A DNA stretch of 64,000 nucleotides from Hyphodiscus hymeniophilus (Eukaryota; Ascomycota; Leotiomycetes; Helotiales; Hyphodiscaceae): contig VNKQ01000003.1 in the NCBI GenBank assembly GCA_016508695.1, positions 1,674,001 to 1,738,000 on the forward strand, given 5' to 3'. The notes beneath the pieces are model-generated. The model ran no database searches and was not told the DNA's origin. It saw nothing but the letters and a program-made list of their open reading frames with translations. Each line of letters opens with the position of its first letter. Position 1 is the stretch's first letter. Of this stretch, positions 12,119-22,188 are shown piece by piece. A program made the position numbers and the translations under genes.

Positions 12119-13021
12119 CACTAGTCCCAGATCGTTTTCACACCTGCGTACATCTAGTAAGCTCTACCTACTATATAAATTTGTATGCGCGCAAGAGTAT
12201 ATAATATATACTATTATACTAACTTATCAAAATTATAATCTGGATCTAACTTATACTTACTATCTTGCGTATAACCCTTGAAAGGTTCTACTACTATAAC
12301 TTCAACCTCCTATACTACCTCCCTTTATAGTATATCTCTTGTAACGACTATTACGTCTTTAAGGCAATCGTCTTTATATACAGAAGAAATCCCCCCTATA
12401 TAACCCATTTCCCTTCTTGTACTTGGCTTATATTAATCGATATGCCCCTTTGCTATCTATGCTATCGCAAGGGCAATAGAACTGTCTCGATTTAGCCCAG
12501 AATAGACGACAAATACTAGTCCGGTAAGAGACTTAGGTTGCTTAAGGATCGCGGGGGCTAAGGAAGGGGGGAGTTCGAAGGCTAAGAGTAGTCGTCGAGT
12601 ACTCGATTCGGCAACACGTAATACCCCTCCTAGTGTACCGCGGGGTCTACTTTTCCCTCGTATACGCATAGGGTTAAGAACTGGTCTTAAAACCTCTAGT
12701 GTGAGGAAGGGATCAAGAGCATTGGTTATAGGCCTATCGTAGTACTAGTGACGATATATATTAGTTAGCAAGATCACTCCCCCATTGGATTTGCGCTCCT
12801 ATATTGTGTGAAAACAAGGCAGGCCAAGTGACCGTCGAATTGTATACTGACAACCAGGGGGAGGGGGACTACTTGCAGGTAACTTGGCATACTCTAGGAG
12901 TATCTTCTCCAAAGGTTGTAGGTTAATGAGGATATATTGATTTTGACAAGTGACATAAATTATGCTTGCCCTTGCATACAAAATAGTATGGGGAAGCGAG
13001 CTTACTAGGTGTACCCCCGAA

Positions 13022-13062
13022 GAGTTGAAATAGCCGGCATTGGAGTTGAAATAGCTCGTCCC
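13022..13062 (-). repeat. Right terminal inverted repeat
   Basis: This is the reverse complement of the left repeat with one mismatch and the same internal pair of 13-bp motifs. On the plus strand it ends CTCGTCCC at 13062. Confidence 0.88.
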
Positions 13063-13070
13063 TTTATTTT
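13063..13070. repeat. Target-site duplication, right copy (TTTATTTT)
   Basis: This is identical to 12070-12077 and directly abuts the right inverted repeat. Confidence 0.85.
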
Positions 13071-13847
13071 CTATTTGGCTTGCTTTTGTGGGCTTGAGTT
13101 TAATGTTACCGAGAAACCAAATGGATGACAATAATGGGCCCTTGGCCAACAATGAGAAATCCTAGTGGCTAGCGTACTGTAGAGTGCTGCTCTCGGTATT
13201 CAGACATCCACACGGCTGAGGTTGGGCCGGAGAAAGGAAAAAGCAAATCATGCACGTCAATTCGATTTGGCAAAGACTTGAGCCAGATTTGGCAATAATT
13301 GGATGCAGACTGCCTCATTTTGTAGCAGAATAAAGGTTTTCCTGCCGAGCATGGTTCGATAATGAGCTGTTGGGCACTGCCCGAGCCTCGAACTCGAAGT
13401 CGTTTGCTCGAGCGCTTTTCCATCTCACCCGACCACTCGGAAGTCAATGCATCTATTCCATTAAGCATGTCTCGAAACTTCTTTTCGTCAACCCCTGCAG
13501 ACTTCTGCACTGTAACATCGTTGCAGATCTTCCCGTCAGTCACAATTAATCCATGTGTAGAGAAGCAGGATCCAACTTTCACTCAACACCCAAGGCCAAA
13601 ATCTTCCTAAATCGCCAAACGACTGTATATGCTCGCTGCTCCTGCGAGCTACCTGGGTATCCCTCTAGAACGCTTAACCTTACATTATCCACAAGTCTCA
13701 TTGACCATCGACACCAAACGCCCTAGACGAAGAGAACCCTCTTGTTTTCCAAATCCACTCCATGGCCGAATTGACTCCTTCGCTGCATGCTCAAAACCGA
13801 AATTCCACTTTCCCTAATCTGTCTATCGAATGATTTGCTGTTATGTC
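13071..13847. other. Intergenic between the element and the OGT gene
   Basis: About 780 bp. A minus-strand open frame of 137 codons (13169-13582) has no recognisable domain, and I do not call it a gene. The rightmost part should be the 3' region of the O-GlcNAc transferase gene. Confidence 0.45.
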
Positions 13848-16800
13848 TCAAAGGTATATGTCACCTCCTTCATTTAAAACCCATTTCCGCCACGCCACAT
13901 CATACGCCGCCTCTAGATCCGATACCCAACGCTTGGTATCGAAGAGTGCGCATGTCCACCTACTATCGTAAAGTAGTTTCCGAAGCTCACCGAGTCTCCC
14001 GACCCCCTCGCCACGCCCCGAGGGGTGGACTCTGTATGAGAAGCTACCCGCAAGCCTGATAGCGAATTCCTCGTACTCATCGTCATCCTTGGCGATGAGT
14101 TCGGTTGCCGCCTTGCGACCTTCCGCTCCTTTTGGAAGAGCACCTTTCAGGATAGATGCTGCCATACGGGAGCACATCTTATATTTGTACCGAGGGAGTG
14201 TCAGAAGAGGCGTACTTGACCACAGAACATCAGCTGCTGTCGTATGAGCATTGCACTCTGGTGTGTCCAGAAAGAGGTCGCAAACTCTGGCTCTGGAGAT
14301 GTGTTGATGTTTTGGGGCGACGTCTGTAAACCAGATTCGTGACGCGACGCCCTCTCCTGCCCATTCTAAGGCTGTGCGCTTTAAATTGCTCTCACCAAGA
14401 TCGGGGAAGCGGAGGAGCCACAAAATCGCCTTGGGAACTCTGTCTAATATCCGCAACCACGTTCTGAAAGTAGTAGGTTCAATCTGCGATGATTAGCATA
14501 GACGAAGGATGGTGAATCGAGATCATACCTTATATAGTTGGTTGAAGTTACCGAGAATGATAGCATCATCAGACAGATTAGGAAAAAGCTCCTTCCGCAT
14601 CTCCCATCTTCGAGTTTGCTCGTCTTCCCATGATAATCGTTCCTTTCCAGGTTCTGATTGTGCGTGATCACAGCAGAAGAATGTGTCTCGGCAGAAGATG
14701 ATGTTCTCTGAATACACCCAATCCTCATCCTCTGAAGACTGTTGATCCAGCAGCTGGTCACCTAAGTCGATATTCCTTCTCCAGGGGCGAAGGGTGTCCG
14801 GGGGAATAGCAGTCTCATCTGCCAAGATATAATCACACCATTCCGCGCCCAATGTGCCAGCGAATCCCATGAAGGACATCTGAATTGGAGCAGGACGAGC
14901 TGCAAAGACTTCATTTCTGGCACCCCTGGTATAGCCGTTGAGATTGACAAGGATGTGGATGCCATCCTGAACTATCTGTTGAACCAGTTTGTCGGCAGAC
15001 CATGAGCTAACGTCACGAAATACAGGCGCTTCGCGCTCGATCTGCTGCCTATGAACGGAATTGTCGCTCGAAGTTGTGGCATAGCAGTAAGCTTTCGCTC
15101 GACGAGGGTCATGCATGCCGAAAACGGATTGCATCCTATGAAATTGCATTAGCGAATTCATAAGGAGTTTTTCCAGCTTAGAGAACTCACAGGTGTGCCA
15201 ACGGATGATTATTGAAGTCCGAGGAGACGTATCCGATATTGAGGTGCGGTGCCGGCGGAGATGGAGGTGGGAAGATTGGTCCTTGCATCCAGGGTGCCTT
15301 CAGGGTGGAGCAAGATATCCTGAGTGCATTACGCTGGGATATCATCCGGATATCTTTGGCGGAAAGGGGGCAAGTGAAGGTGTGGAATGGCAAAACCGTC
15401 GGAGCTGATGGAACAGCTAAGCTACTTGGAAGCTGTGGCCGAGGATAACAAGAGGCTGGCAGTTCTCTGTTCTTGACATGTTTATCGTGATACCAACGGT
15501 GCATGGCTCTTCTGATGGCCCGTTCAATCAATCTAATGACTCTTTGACCTTCCCAGCGGTGACCCGACCACGCACTGAGAGATGCTTGCATATCTGCCTT
15601 CTTTTCTGGCGCCCATCGGTTACCGGTATCTGCAGCCTCTAGTTGCTGAAGAACTTGATGGAACGTTTGATTCTGCAAGGTCCCCCGTCCCCAGGAAGAA
15701 CCATCCTTCAGCTGCTTCGCAACAATGTCAACCACTCGTTTCATCCAACCTCCGCCGCTACCGTTATTTTTGGCATTAATAATCATACCAGTCTCATCAA
15801 CATGCCATCTGTCTTGTCTGCCGCCATCGAGAACAACGCCACCTCTTCCTGCCCAATCACAGACGGAGTTCAACGCATTTGCCAAACCGCAGACTGCTTC
15901 GGCAAAGTCTGGGCTGGATGCAACAGCACGTCTGTAGAAATTGATGGCGTCACTGGTGCGTCCCTGATCTTTCACAGCATTTGCAAGATTTGCAAGCGCA
16001 ATATCAAATGTGCTATCGCAGTTGACGGCCTGTTCATACATCTTAATGGCAGCTGTGAGCTGTCCAATATCCTTGAGGAGGCTTCCCAAATTGGTGTATA
16101 GATGTGCATGCCTTGAGTCTAGGTTTAGTCCGTAGTTATAGTATGCAAGAGCAAGCGCGACACCACTACCTGGGACAACACCTGGGATAGAAGGTAGAGA
16201 AGCAGAGCCCCGAGGCACGATCGGACGAAAAGATGCCGGTTGCTGAACACTGGCGAGCAAGATCCCCACATTATTGGCGGTAGAGGGGCTTGGCTGCAGA
16301 GACAACGAGAGATAGTATAGAGACAAAATGTCTCCAACACCGGTTGGCATCCTGGAAAGTCTCTGTGAAGAGCTGCTATTCGACAAGGCATCCTGAAAGA
16401 TCTTGGCAAGTGAGAGCAGGGAGTTACTAGTTGTGGAAACACCGGCTCGCCGAGCGAGGCCTTCTGGGATATGACGGAGTCCTGGAAGCTCGCCATTCTT
16501 TGCAAATACCAACCTGGCAGTTTGCAATGCCTTATCCGGAGGTAATAAGAGCGGCGCAGAGGTTGGCGGAGTGAGCATTGGCGATCTCATATCTGTGCGT
16601 AGTGTTGCAAACCCATCAAGAGACAGAACGTTGACAATCTTCCGAATGAGACCCTGAATCCCGTTCACACTCCTTCCAGCACTGATCAAGACCGCATCCT
16701 CAAAAGCCTTGGAGGCTCCTTCAACATCACCAAGCGCATAGAGCATGTTGCCCTTAGCATGAATGAGAGCCAGAATCCTTCCATTTTCGGCACCAGGTAC

Positions 16801-18879
16801 CGAGAACCCACTGGATCCAAATCCAGGCTGAGAGCCATCATCAGACTCTCGTCCCATTGGGGATCGGAAAGCGTTGTCGTCACCATCATAGTCCATGACA
16901 ACCCTCTCCGATGTTGCACTCATTGAACCCGATGATGATCGACCAGCATTGCTAGACGTCTCGCTGAAGTAATCTTGGATGTCTTCTGGTTTAGGCAGTC
17001 GGAGCTTTTGTTCCACGAATTCGATGATCTTAACTGCTTCGTTACCACGGTGGTCTGCACACAAGAGGCCGATGAGATGTTCAACGGCCTCGAAGTAACT
17101 CGGCCGTAGCTTGACAGATTGTAGCCAGAGCTGTTCCGCTTCCTCGCGTCTATTTAAGCACAGCAACGTCGCTGCCAGGTTCGACATTGCTTCTACATGC
17201 CTGGTTCAGGGTCAGCTTCACCACTTCAAAGATATATTACAGATGACTTACTTCGAATCTAATGCTAAAATCTTGGAGTACCATTCAAGCGCTTTGTGAT
17301 ACTCCTCTAATCCATATGCAAGACAACCACCTAATAACATTCCATCTATCCAGGACCATCCACTTTGCTCGCAGAGATTAGTGAGCACATCCAAAGCGTC
17401 TCTTGCCTTACTCAACGGCGAACTCGGAGAAGGATTAGGCGTTTGGAACGGGGAGACATAGTGCGGCACGTCCTGGTTGGAGAATCTATAGTGCCGAGCT
17501 TCACCAAAGTCCCCACTGCTCTGCCAACCGCTGAAGCTATTTGTCCGAGAAGGGGTGGATAGCAAAGCTCTGCTTTCCCTGTGAGAGCCTGTCGAGTCAC
17601 TATCAGCAGACTGGGGATGAACTCCTCGCCAGTCACAGTGCGTCAAATGACTTGCTGGTTGTCGAGGTGGCTTTGGGTATATGCTATTTTTCGAGTATGG
17701 TCTTAAACCATTTGATTGCCTTGCTTGTCTATTGTCCTTTTGAGATTGGTGAAGATAAGTGAGGAGATCAACATATATGCCGTGTGCCCACGAAAGACTC
17801 TTTTCCTTGAAACGAGAGTTACTAGCCCTGTTGACTGATTGAGCTGTTGGGGTTCTAGCACCATCGTTAAATGGTGAGTATATCCCTCCATCAAATATCT
17901 GTTGAGAGTTGTGAAATTGCATCAATCCCGGATCGTGGAGAGGAGTATTGTCTGATATGAGAAAAGATGGTCCACCTGCAGCTTGCGCTGGGTCAACGTT
18001 GAAAAGTTGTTGTTGAGAACGGGGGAGAAACTCGCCAGCGGAGTCTGGAGGTGGTTGTTGAAAACTGCTATTGAAATTGGGTTTGAAGTTCGAGTAGTGC
18101 TGGCCTGTGTCCCTGAAAGCAGCTGGTCGGTATGGAACAAATTTCCCATCTGGCCAGTAGGGGCCGTACAAGCCCCCATCATTGGAAGCAGTAGGCCCTG
18201 GGGAGGGTTGATAAGCGGGCTGAAGTACAGTAGGTATTTGCATCCCGTTGTTTGGATAGAAAGTAGCAGCTTGCTGCATTGACAAATGATCCAAAACATT
18301 ATGCTGTGTAAATGACAGAGGCGGAACATTTGACCAATTCATGGGATCTGAATTGATGCGCACATCTCCAGCCCCATTGCCTCCCCCGAACAGATTTGAG
18401 GTCGAGTTGAAGTTCCATCCTAAGCTATTAGATCTCTGTCGTTCACGATGATCGTTTGGAGCATTCCCAATAGGTACAGCATGGTGTGGTGACGAAGATG
18501 CGGACAGAGGAAGTATAACATGTTTTAGAGCTGGAGCTTTGCTTGACCATTGTACGGGAGTTCCGTCGTAGCCTGCCGCGAGTGTTCCATTTGGTGTTTT
18601 CCTTCGCAACATATGCTCTGCGGGGTCATGATACTGCCTTCCAAAGCTCGACGTGCCATCAGCAGGGACCCCATTGCGATGGCTGTCGATCGGATGTGCG
18701 TGGTGTAGTGGCGCAGGTGTGAAGGGGGAAGAGAATGTTCGCGAGCTTCGGAAAGCTAGAGGGGCTAGTCGATCAGATATTCTTGAAGGCTGCAAAGGTT
18801 CGAATGGAGGGGTAGCGAATACAGGGAGGCCAAATTGCTGCGATATGTTTCGAGGGTGGTGCGCAACCTGGGGAATCAT
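13848..18879 (-). CDS. O-GlcNAc transferase (GT41) with TPR repeats
   Basis: This family transfers N-acetylglucosamine from UDP-GlcNAc to Ser/Thr of nuclear and cytosolic proteins. Four exons (17252-18879, 15191-17200, 14529-15135, 13848-14483) with introns of 45-55 bp give 1626 residues. The first 480 or so residues are disordered and rich in Pro, Ser, Gln and Asn. TPR units follow, the clearest at about 885-985 (AHLYTNLGSLLKDIGQLTAA and the next two). The catalytic domain starts near 1195 with NIGYVSSDFNNHPLAHLM. It continues through HILVNLNGYTRGARNE, RPAPIQ, NFNQLYKIEP (lysine equivalent to the human UDP-binding Lys) and CNAHTTAADVLW, the UDP site. The segment after TLP reads RYKYK instead of the animal GETLA. 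The protein is much longer than the human enzyme because of the N-terminal extension. Confidence 0.94.
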
Positions 18880-20099
18880 ATTCGAAAAAACCTGGCCGCT
18901 GACTTGGGAATGTAAATGGGTATATAATTGAACTGGGACACAAAAGATGGCTTGTCGTTAAATCGGGTCATATCAGCATGCTCCAAGTCGTAAACTCCAG
19001 AGCACCTTGTTGTAGAAAACCTCCTCACCTGGGAGAGCCCTCGGTGGGCATCTCCAAACCTTTCCTGCCTTCAGTTTAAAGGTTTCTCGATGGGGACGAG
19101 AGTACGCAGTTGTAGGTGAGGTCAGGATTGAAACGTTGATCTGGATAAAGCCTCGGGCGTGGGGACAAAGATGCCTCGTGAAGGCTTTCTCGACTTGGCC
19201 TGTGAGGCTTCGCATACGGCGAGCTTGGCCGAGTGTTTAAGGACTGTCAAAGAAAGGGACAACTTCAACGATATTTCATGGTGAATGCATGGTTGGAAGG
19301 GAGATGTAGAGATCTTGAAGGGATTTGAGAGGTGCCATGGAATACAATCCTTGTCACATTCATTTCTGCCCACGTCGACCACTAAGCTGGTGGCGTTCAG
19401 CCCAGCCGTACAGGCTTCAGAGTCACCATTCAGATGCATAATAGACATTATCTCGGCATTACTACTTTTATTCTGAAATGTTTCACTAGTAGACCAACAG
19501 ACGCATGGCGATTGCTGGGGAATAATCAAAGAATCTGTTATTGCAGGTCGTCATGCACTGGAAGCTTAGTCGTATCGTATTTAGCCTGCCCGTAACGGTC
19601 ACTATCTTACTGTCCACGGGTGGGCTGCAGACCCCAAGAAATGCAGCCTTGCTATTGATTACCTGGTCTAGCAAGCCACACGGCGTAACATCAGTCGTCG
19701 ACTCGTCGCTCGGAAGCCACCCCTACAGAACTGATAGGTTACATCCACATGCAAAAGTCGCCCAGCTGCGAATCCTAAACAGTAGTTGTCGGGAAATGTG
19801 GGGATGTCGTCCAGAAGTTATGGACCAAAACATCCACGCCCGAAGGATAGAATGCCCCGGTGAGTAAACGGTCGAGAATTAATCTCCTTGCTTCATAAAT
19901 AGGACGATACCACAGATTGAACCAAATCCTTGAAGGAAGAGGGGGTAAGGACCAGAGTGTAGGCAAGTACAAAAAGAAAATTGTCACCAAATATCGCATG
20001 AGGCAATGAATTTTGTTCTTCAATTCCATTGCTTGCACGGCCTATTCGTGAAAGCAAGCTGCCCTGGATGTTGCAAAGAAAGACGTAAAATGCACACAT
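18880..20099. other. Intergenic, OGT promoter side
   Basis: About 1.2 kb lies between the OGT start and the RPL12 stop, both minus strand. A 135-codon minus frame (19122-19529) has no domain and is probably leader or chance. A short stretch at 19225-19243 resembles the D-arm of a Ser/Leu tRNA but lacks the rest. Confidence 0.5.
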
Positions 20100-20857
20100 T
20101 TACTCTTCAGGAACTATTATCAGGTCAGCATAATGGTACGGAACATTGAGAGGGATCATACTCTCGATTTCTCCGCTGTCAATGTCGTCACTGATATCCT
20201 TAGGGCTTCTTCCATCAACCTGGCAACCAACGCTGAACGCAGTGCCGAGAATCTCCTTAACCGTGCCCTTAAGCTCCTTCGCCATCGACTTGAATCTCAT
20301 TGTTCGGGCAATCTCAATAATCTCGTCGAGAGGAATCGACTTGCTATGCTTGATGTTCTTCTCCTTCTTTCGGTCGCGCGGGGGCTCCTTCAAGGCCTTG
20401 ATGACGAGAGATGATGCTGAGGGGACGACAGAGACGGCTGCTTGACGGTTTTGAATGGTGAGTCGGACAGTGACACGAAGACCTTTCTGTTGTTCCCAAA
20501 CATGTCAGTTCTTGAGCTGTGATACTTCGTCTTCGGAATTATCCGTACCCAGTCACCAGTTGCCTTTGCAATATCTTCTCCGACCTTTTTTGGTGATAAT
20601 CCAAGAGGACCTATCTTGGGCGCCAGAGCAGACGATGCACCGACCTCTCCACCTGTAGCACGCAGATGGCTTCAAAGGTCAGTATATGTTTAAGAAGGTC
20701 TATTCATATCGTCGTTCGTTCGTTCGTCGTCAATTCTCGATCCGTTTGATGTGGTTGTACTCACATGATCTTGATCTCATTGGGGTCGAGCTTGGGAGCT
20801 ATAAAGCTACAGTCAGCCTGAAATAGCTAAGGGTAATTCGAGGGAGAACTTGCGCAT
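20100..20857 (-). CDS. rpl12: 60S ribosomal protein L12 (uL11)
   Basis: This is a structural protein of the large ribosomal subunit at the GTPase-associated centre. Five coding exons are needed: 20854-20857 (only ATGC), 20765-20798, 20549-20669, 20162-20486 and 20100-20113. They give 165 residues, the usual family length. The start becomes MPPKLDPNEIK and the end DSGEIEIPEE, both as in other eukaryotes. Intron 1 has a GC donor (GCAAGT) and a TATAG acceptor; the other three are GT-AG. The last intron (20114-20161) is easily missed, because reading through it stays open and adds a false tail. Core motifs seen are ATGGEVGASSALAPKIGPLG and KATGDWKGLRV. Intron 2 carries a CGTT tetranucleotide run near 20715. 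Confidence 0.96.
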
Positions 20858-22188
20858 CTTGACAAATTTTCTTGGTGGTTTGTCGAGGTGTTATTGTATT
20901 CGCCAGAGATGAGGTTTGGAAATGTTGCTCTGGAAATTTCGTAGAGCCGCGATCAGTTGTGCGCCTCGCCTAGCCAGCCAATGAAGATAATTCCGCGTAA
21001 TGGAGCTTGTCAGCTCAGCTTCAGTTGATAATTCTCAACGGCAATCCATAAGGGATTGAATTGAAACCATGTATGTATTGATACGAAATTATTTCAATGC
21101 ATTTCTTACGTCATGTAAGTTTCGATTAAGACAGACCAAAATGACATTTTCAATATCACCAAACTGTGTTACCCCATGGTAATTGCAACTGTTCAGATCT
21201 CTTGTACGTTTTTAGTCTCCATGTCTGTCTGACCTTCGGCGGCTCATTTTGATTACTGCATTTTATTCAGTCCTCGGAGATTCTGTCTGTGGTATGTCCA
21301 AGACTATATAGCTCCCTACTTGGTAGCAGGGTCCAACTTATCACATTCGCCACGGTGCTTCTCACATTGTGATCCACGCAGGGGTCAAACCGATACTATT
21401 GACTTCATGGTTGTCCTGGAAAGAGATCATTCGTACTTCGCGCAAGTCACGCTTAAGTTCGGAGCTTGATCCGGTCTCTTAGATAGCAAGAGGCTGCCAA
21501 ACAAGGCCTTCTGTTGGACTCGTCACTCCTTCCTGGATGTTGGGAGACTATGTTTCCGATTGTCATCCCGCACGCGAATTACGGGCTTCAACTCGGACCG
21601 GAGGTATCTGGAAAATGCATCGAGGGCAGTCTTTGAACCGGGACCTTGATTTTCTCCTGCCCGGCTTTCTCTCTCTCGTTCTCTCTCTCGTAGTTAGCAT
21701 TCTATGGAAGATCTGTGTCGCACTTCTCGGAAACCTCGACTCTCATCGGAAGGAGTAAACGCTGATGAGAGGCTATTTACCACTATATTTGAATTCAGCC
21801 TGGAAAACTCTCCTCTGAGATATAGGGACTCTTCCATCATGAGCACTTCTAGATTCAGGTCCATCGTTGGCATGAGCAAATAACTTTTACGACGCTCATT
21901 GAATAATCGTAGAAAGCCCTACTGATTGATCGCGAAATAGGGAAGCAAGTTCCCCGGCACGAGCCATGGACCTAGAAAACAGTTCACCGATTTTCTCTAA
22001 CGTCTTGCATGTCCTGTACGAATTTTATCCCGGGCGCTGAGCTTTCGCCGATAGCTTTAGATTTGCAATGATCTATTACTTTCCCTGGTATTCGATACAC
22101 CTTTTCTACGCCGGCTAAGTCATCCTTGGGTTCTTAGATTGCCTTCAATCCTTCCTCCCCATCACCAAGCTCCTTGTAGGATGTGCCT
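20858..22188. other. Intergenic, RPL12 promoter and sec23 3' side
   Basis: About 1.3 kb without a supported gene. A short CTCTCT-rich tract lies at 21668-21690. Open frames up to about 73 codons occur but have no domain. The RPL12 promoter should lie in the first few hundred bases. Confidence 0.5.

Larger units (their letters stand above)
12078..13062. mobile_element. 985-bp DNA-transposon-like element with 41-bp inverted repeats
   Basis: The element is bounded by inverted repeats that match at 40 of 41 positions (12078-12118 and 13022-13062), flanked by a perfect 8-bp duplication. Weaker inverted similarity continues inward for roughly 150 bp, for example CTAGTAAGCTC and TTGTATGC on both arms. 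The left arm is much more AT-rich, as if it decayed by C-to-T change such as RIP. No intact transposase frame is present: the longest interior frames are about 70-90 codons and show no DDE motif. It is therefore a non-autonomous or relic element. An 8-bp duplication is typical of hAT, P and Merlin elements. The GG terminus fits Merlin or Mutator better than hAT, so the superfamily stays open. Confidence 0.85.

Noticed and set aside
12078..13062. Assignment of the element to the hAT superfamily on the 8-bp duplication alone
   Set aside because: hAT ends usually begin CA or TA and have short inverted repeats; these begin GGGACGAG and extend over 41 bp, so I leave the class open.
13169..13582. 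A 137-codon minus frame between the element and the OGT gene
   Set aside because: No domain, no splice partners, ordinary length for chance in this GC range; homologues would change this view.
19225..19243. tRNA-like D-arm (TTGGCCGAGTG-TTAAGG)
   Set aside because: No anticodon stem, T-arm GGTTCGA box or acceptor pairing lies in the expected range.
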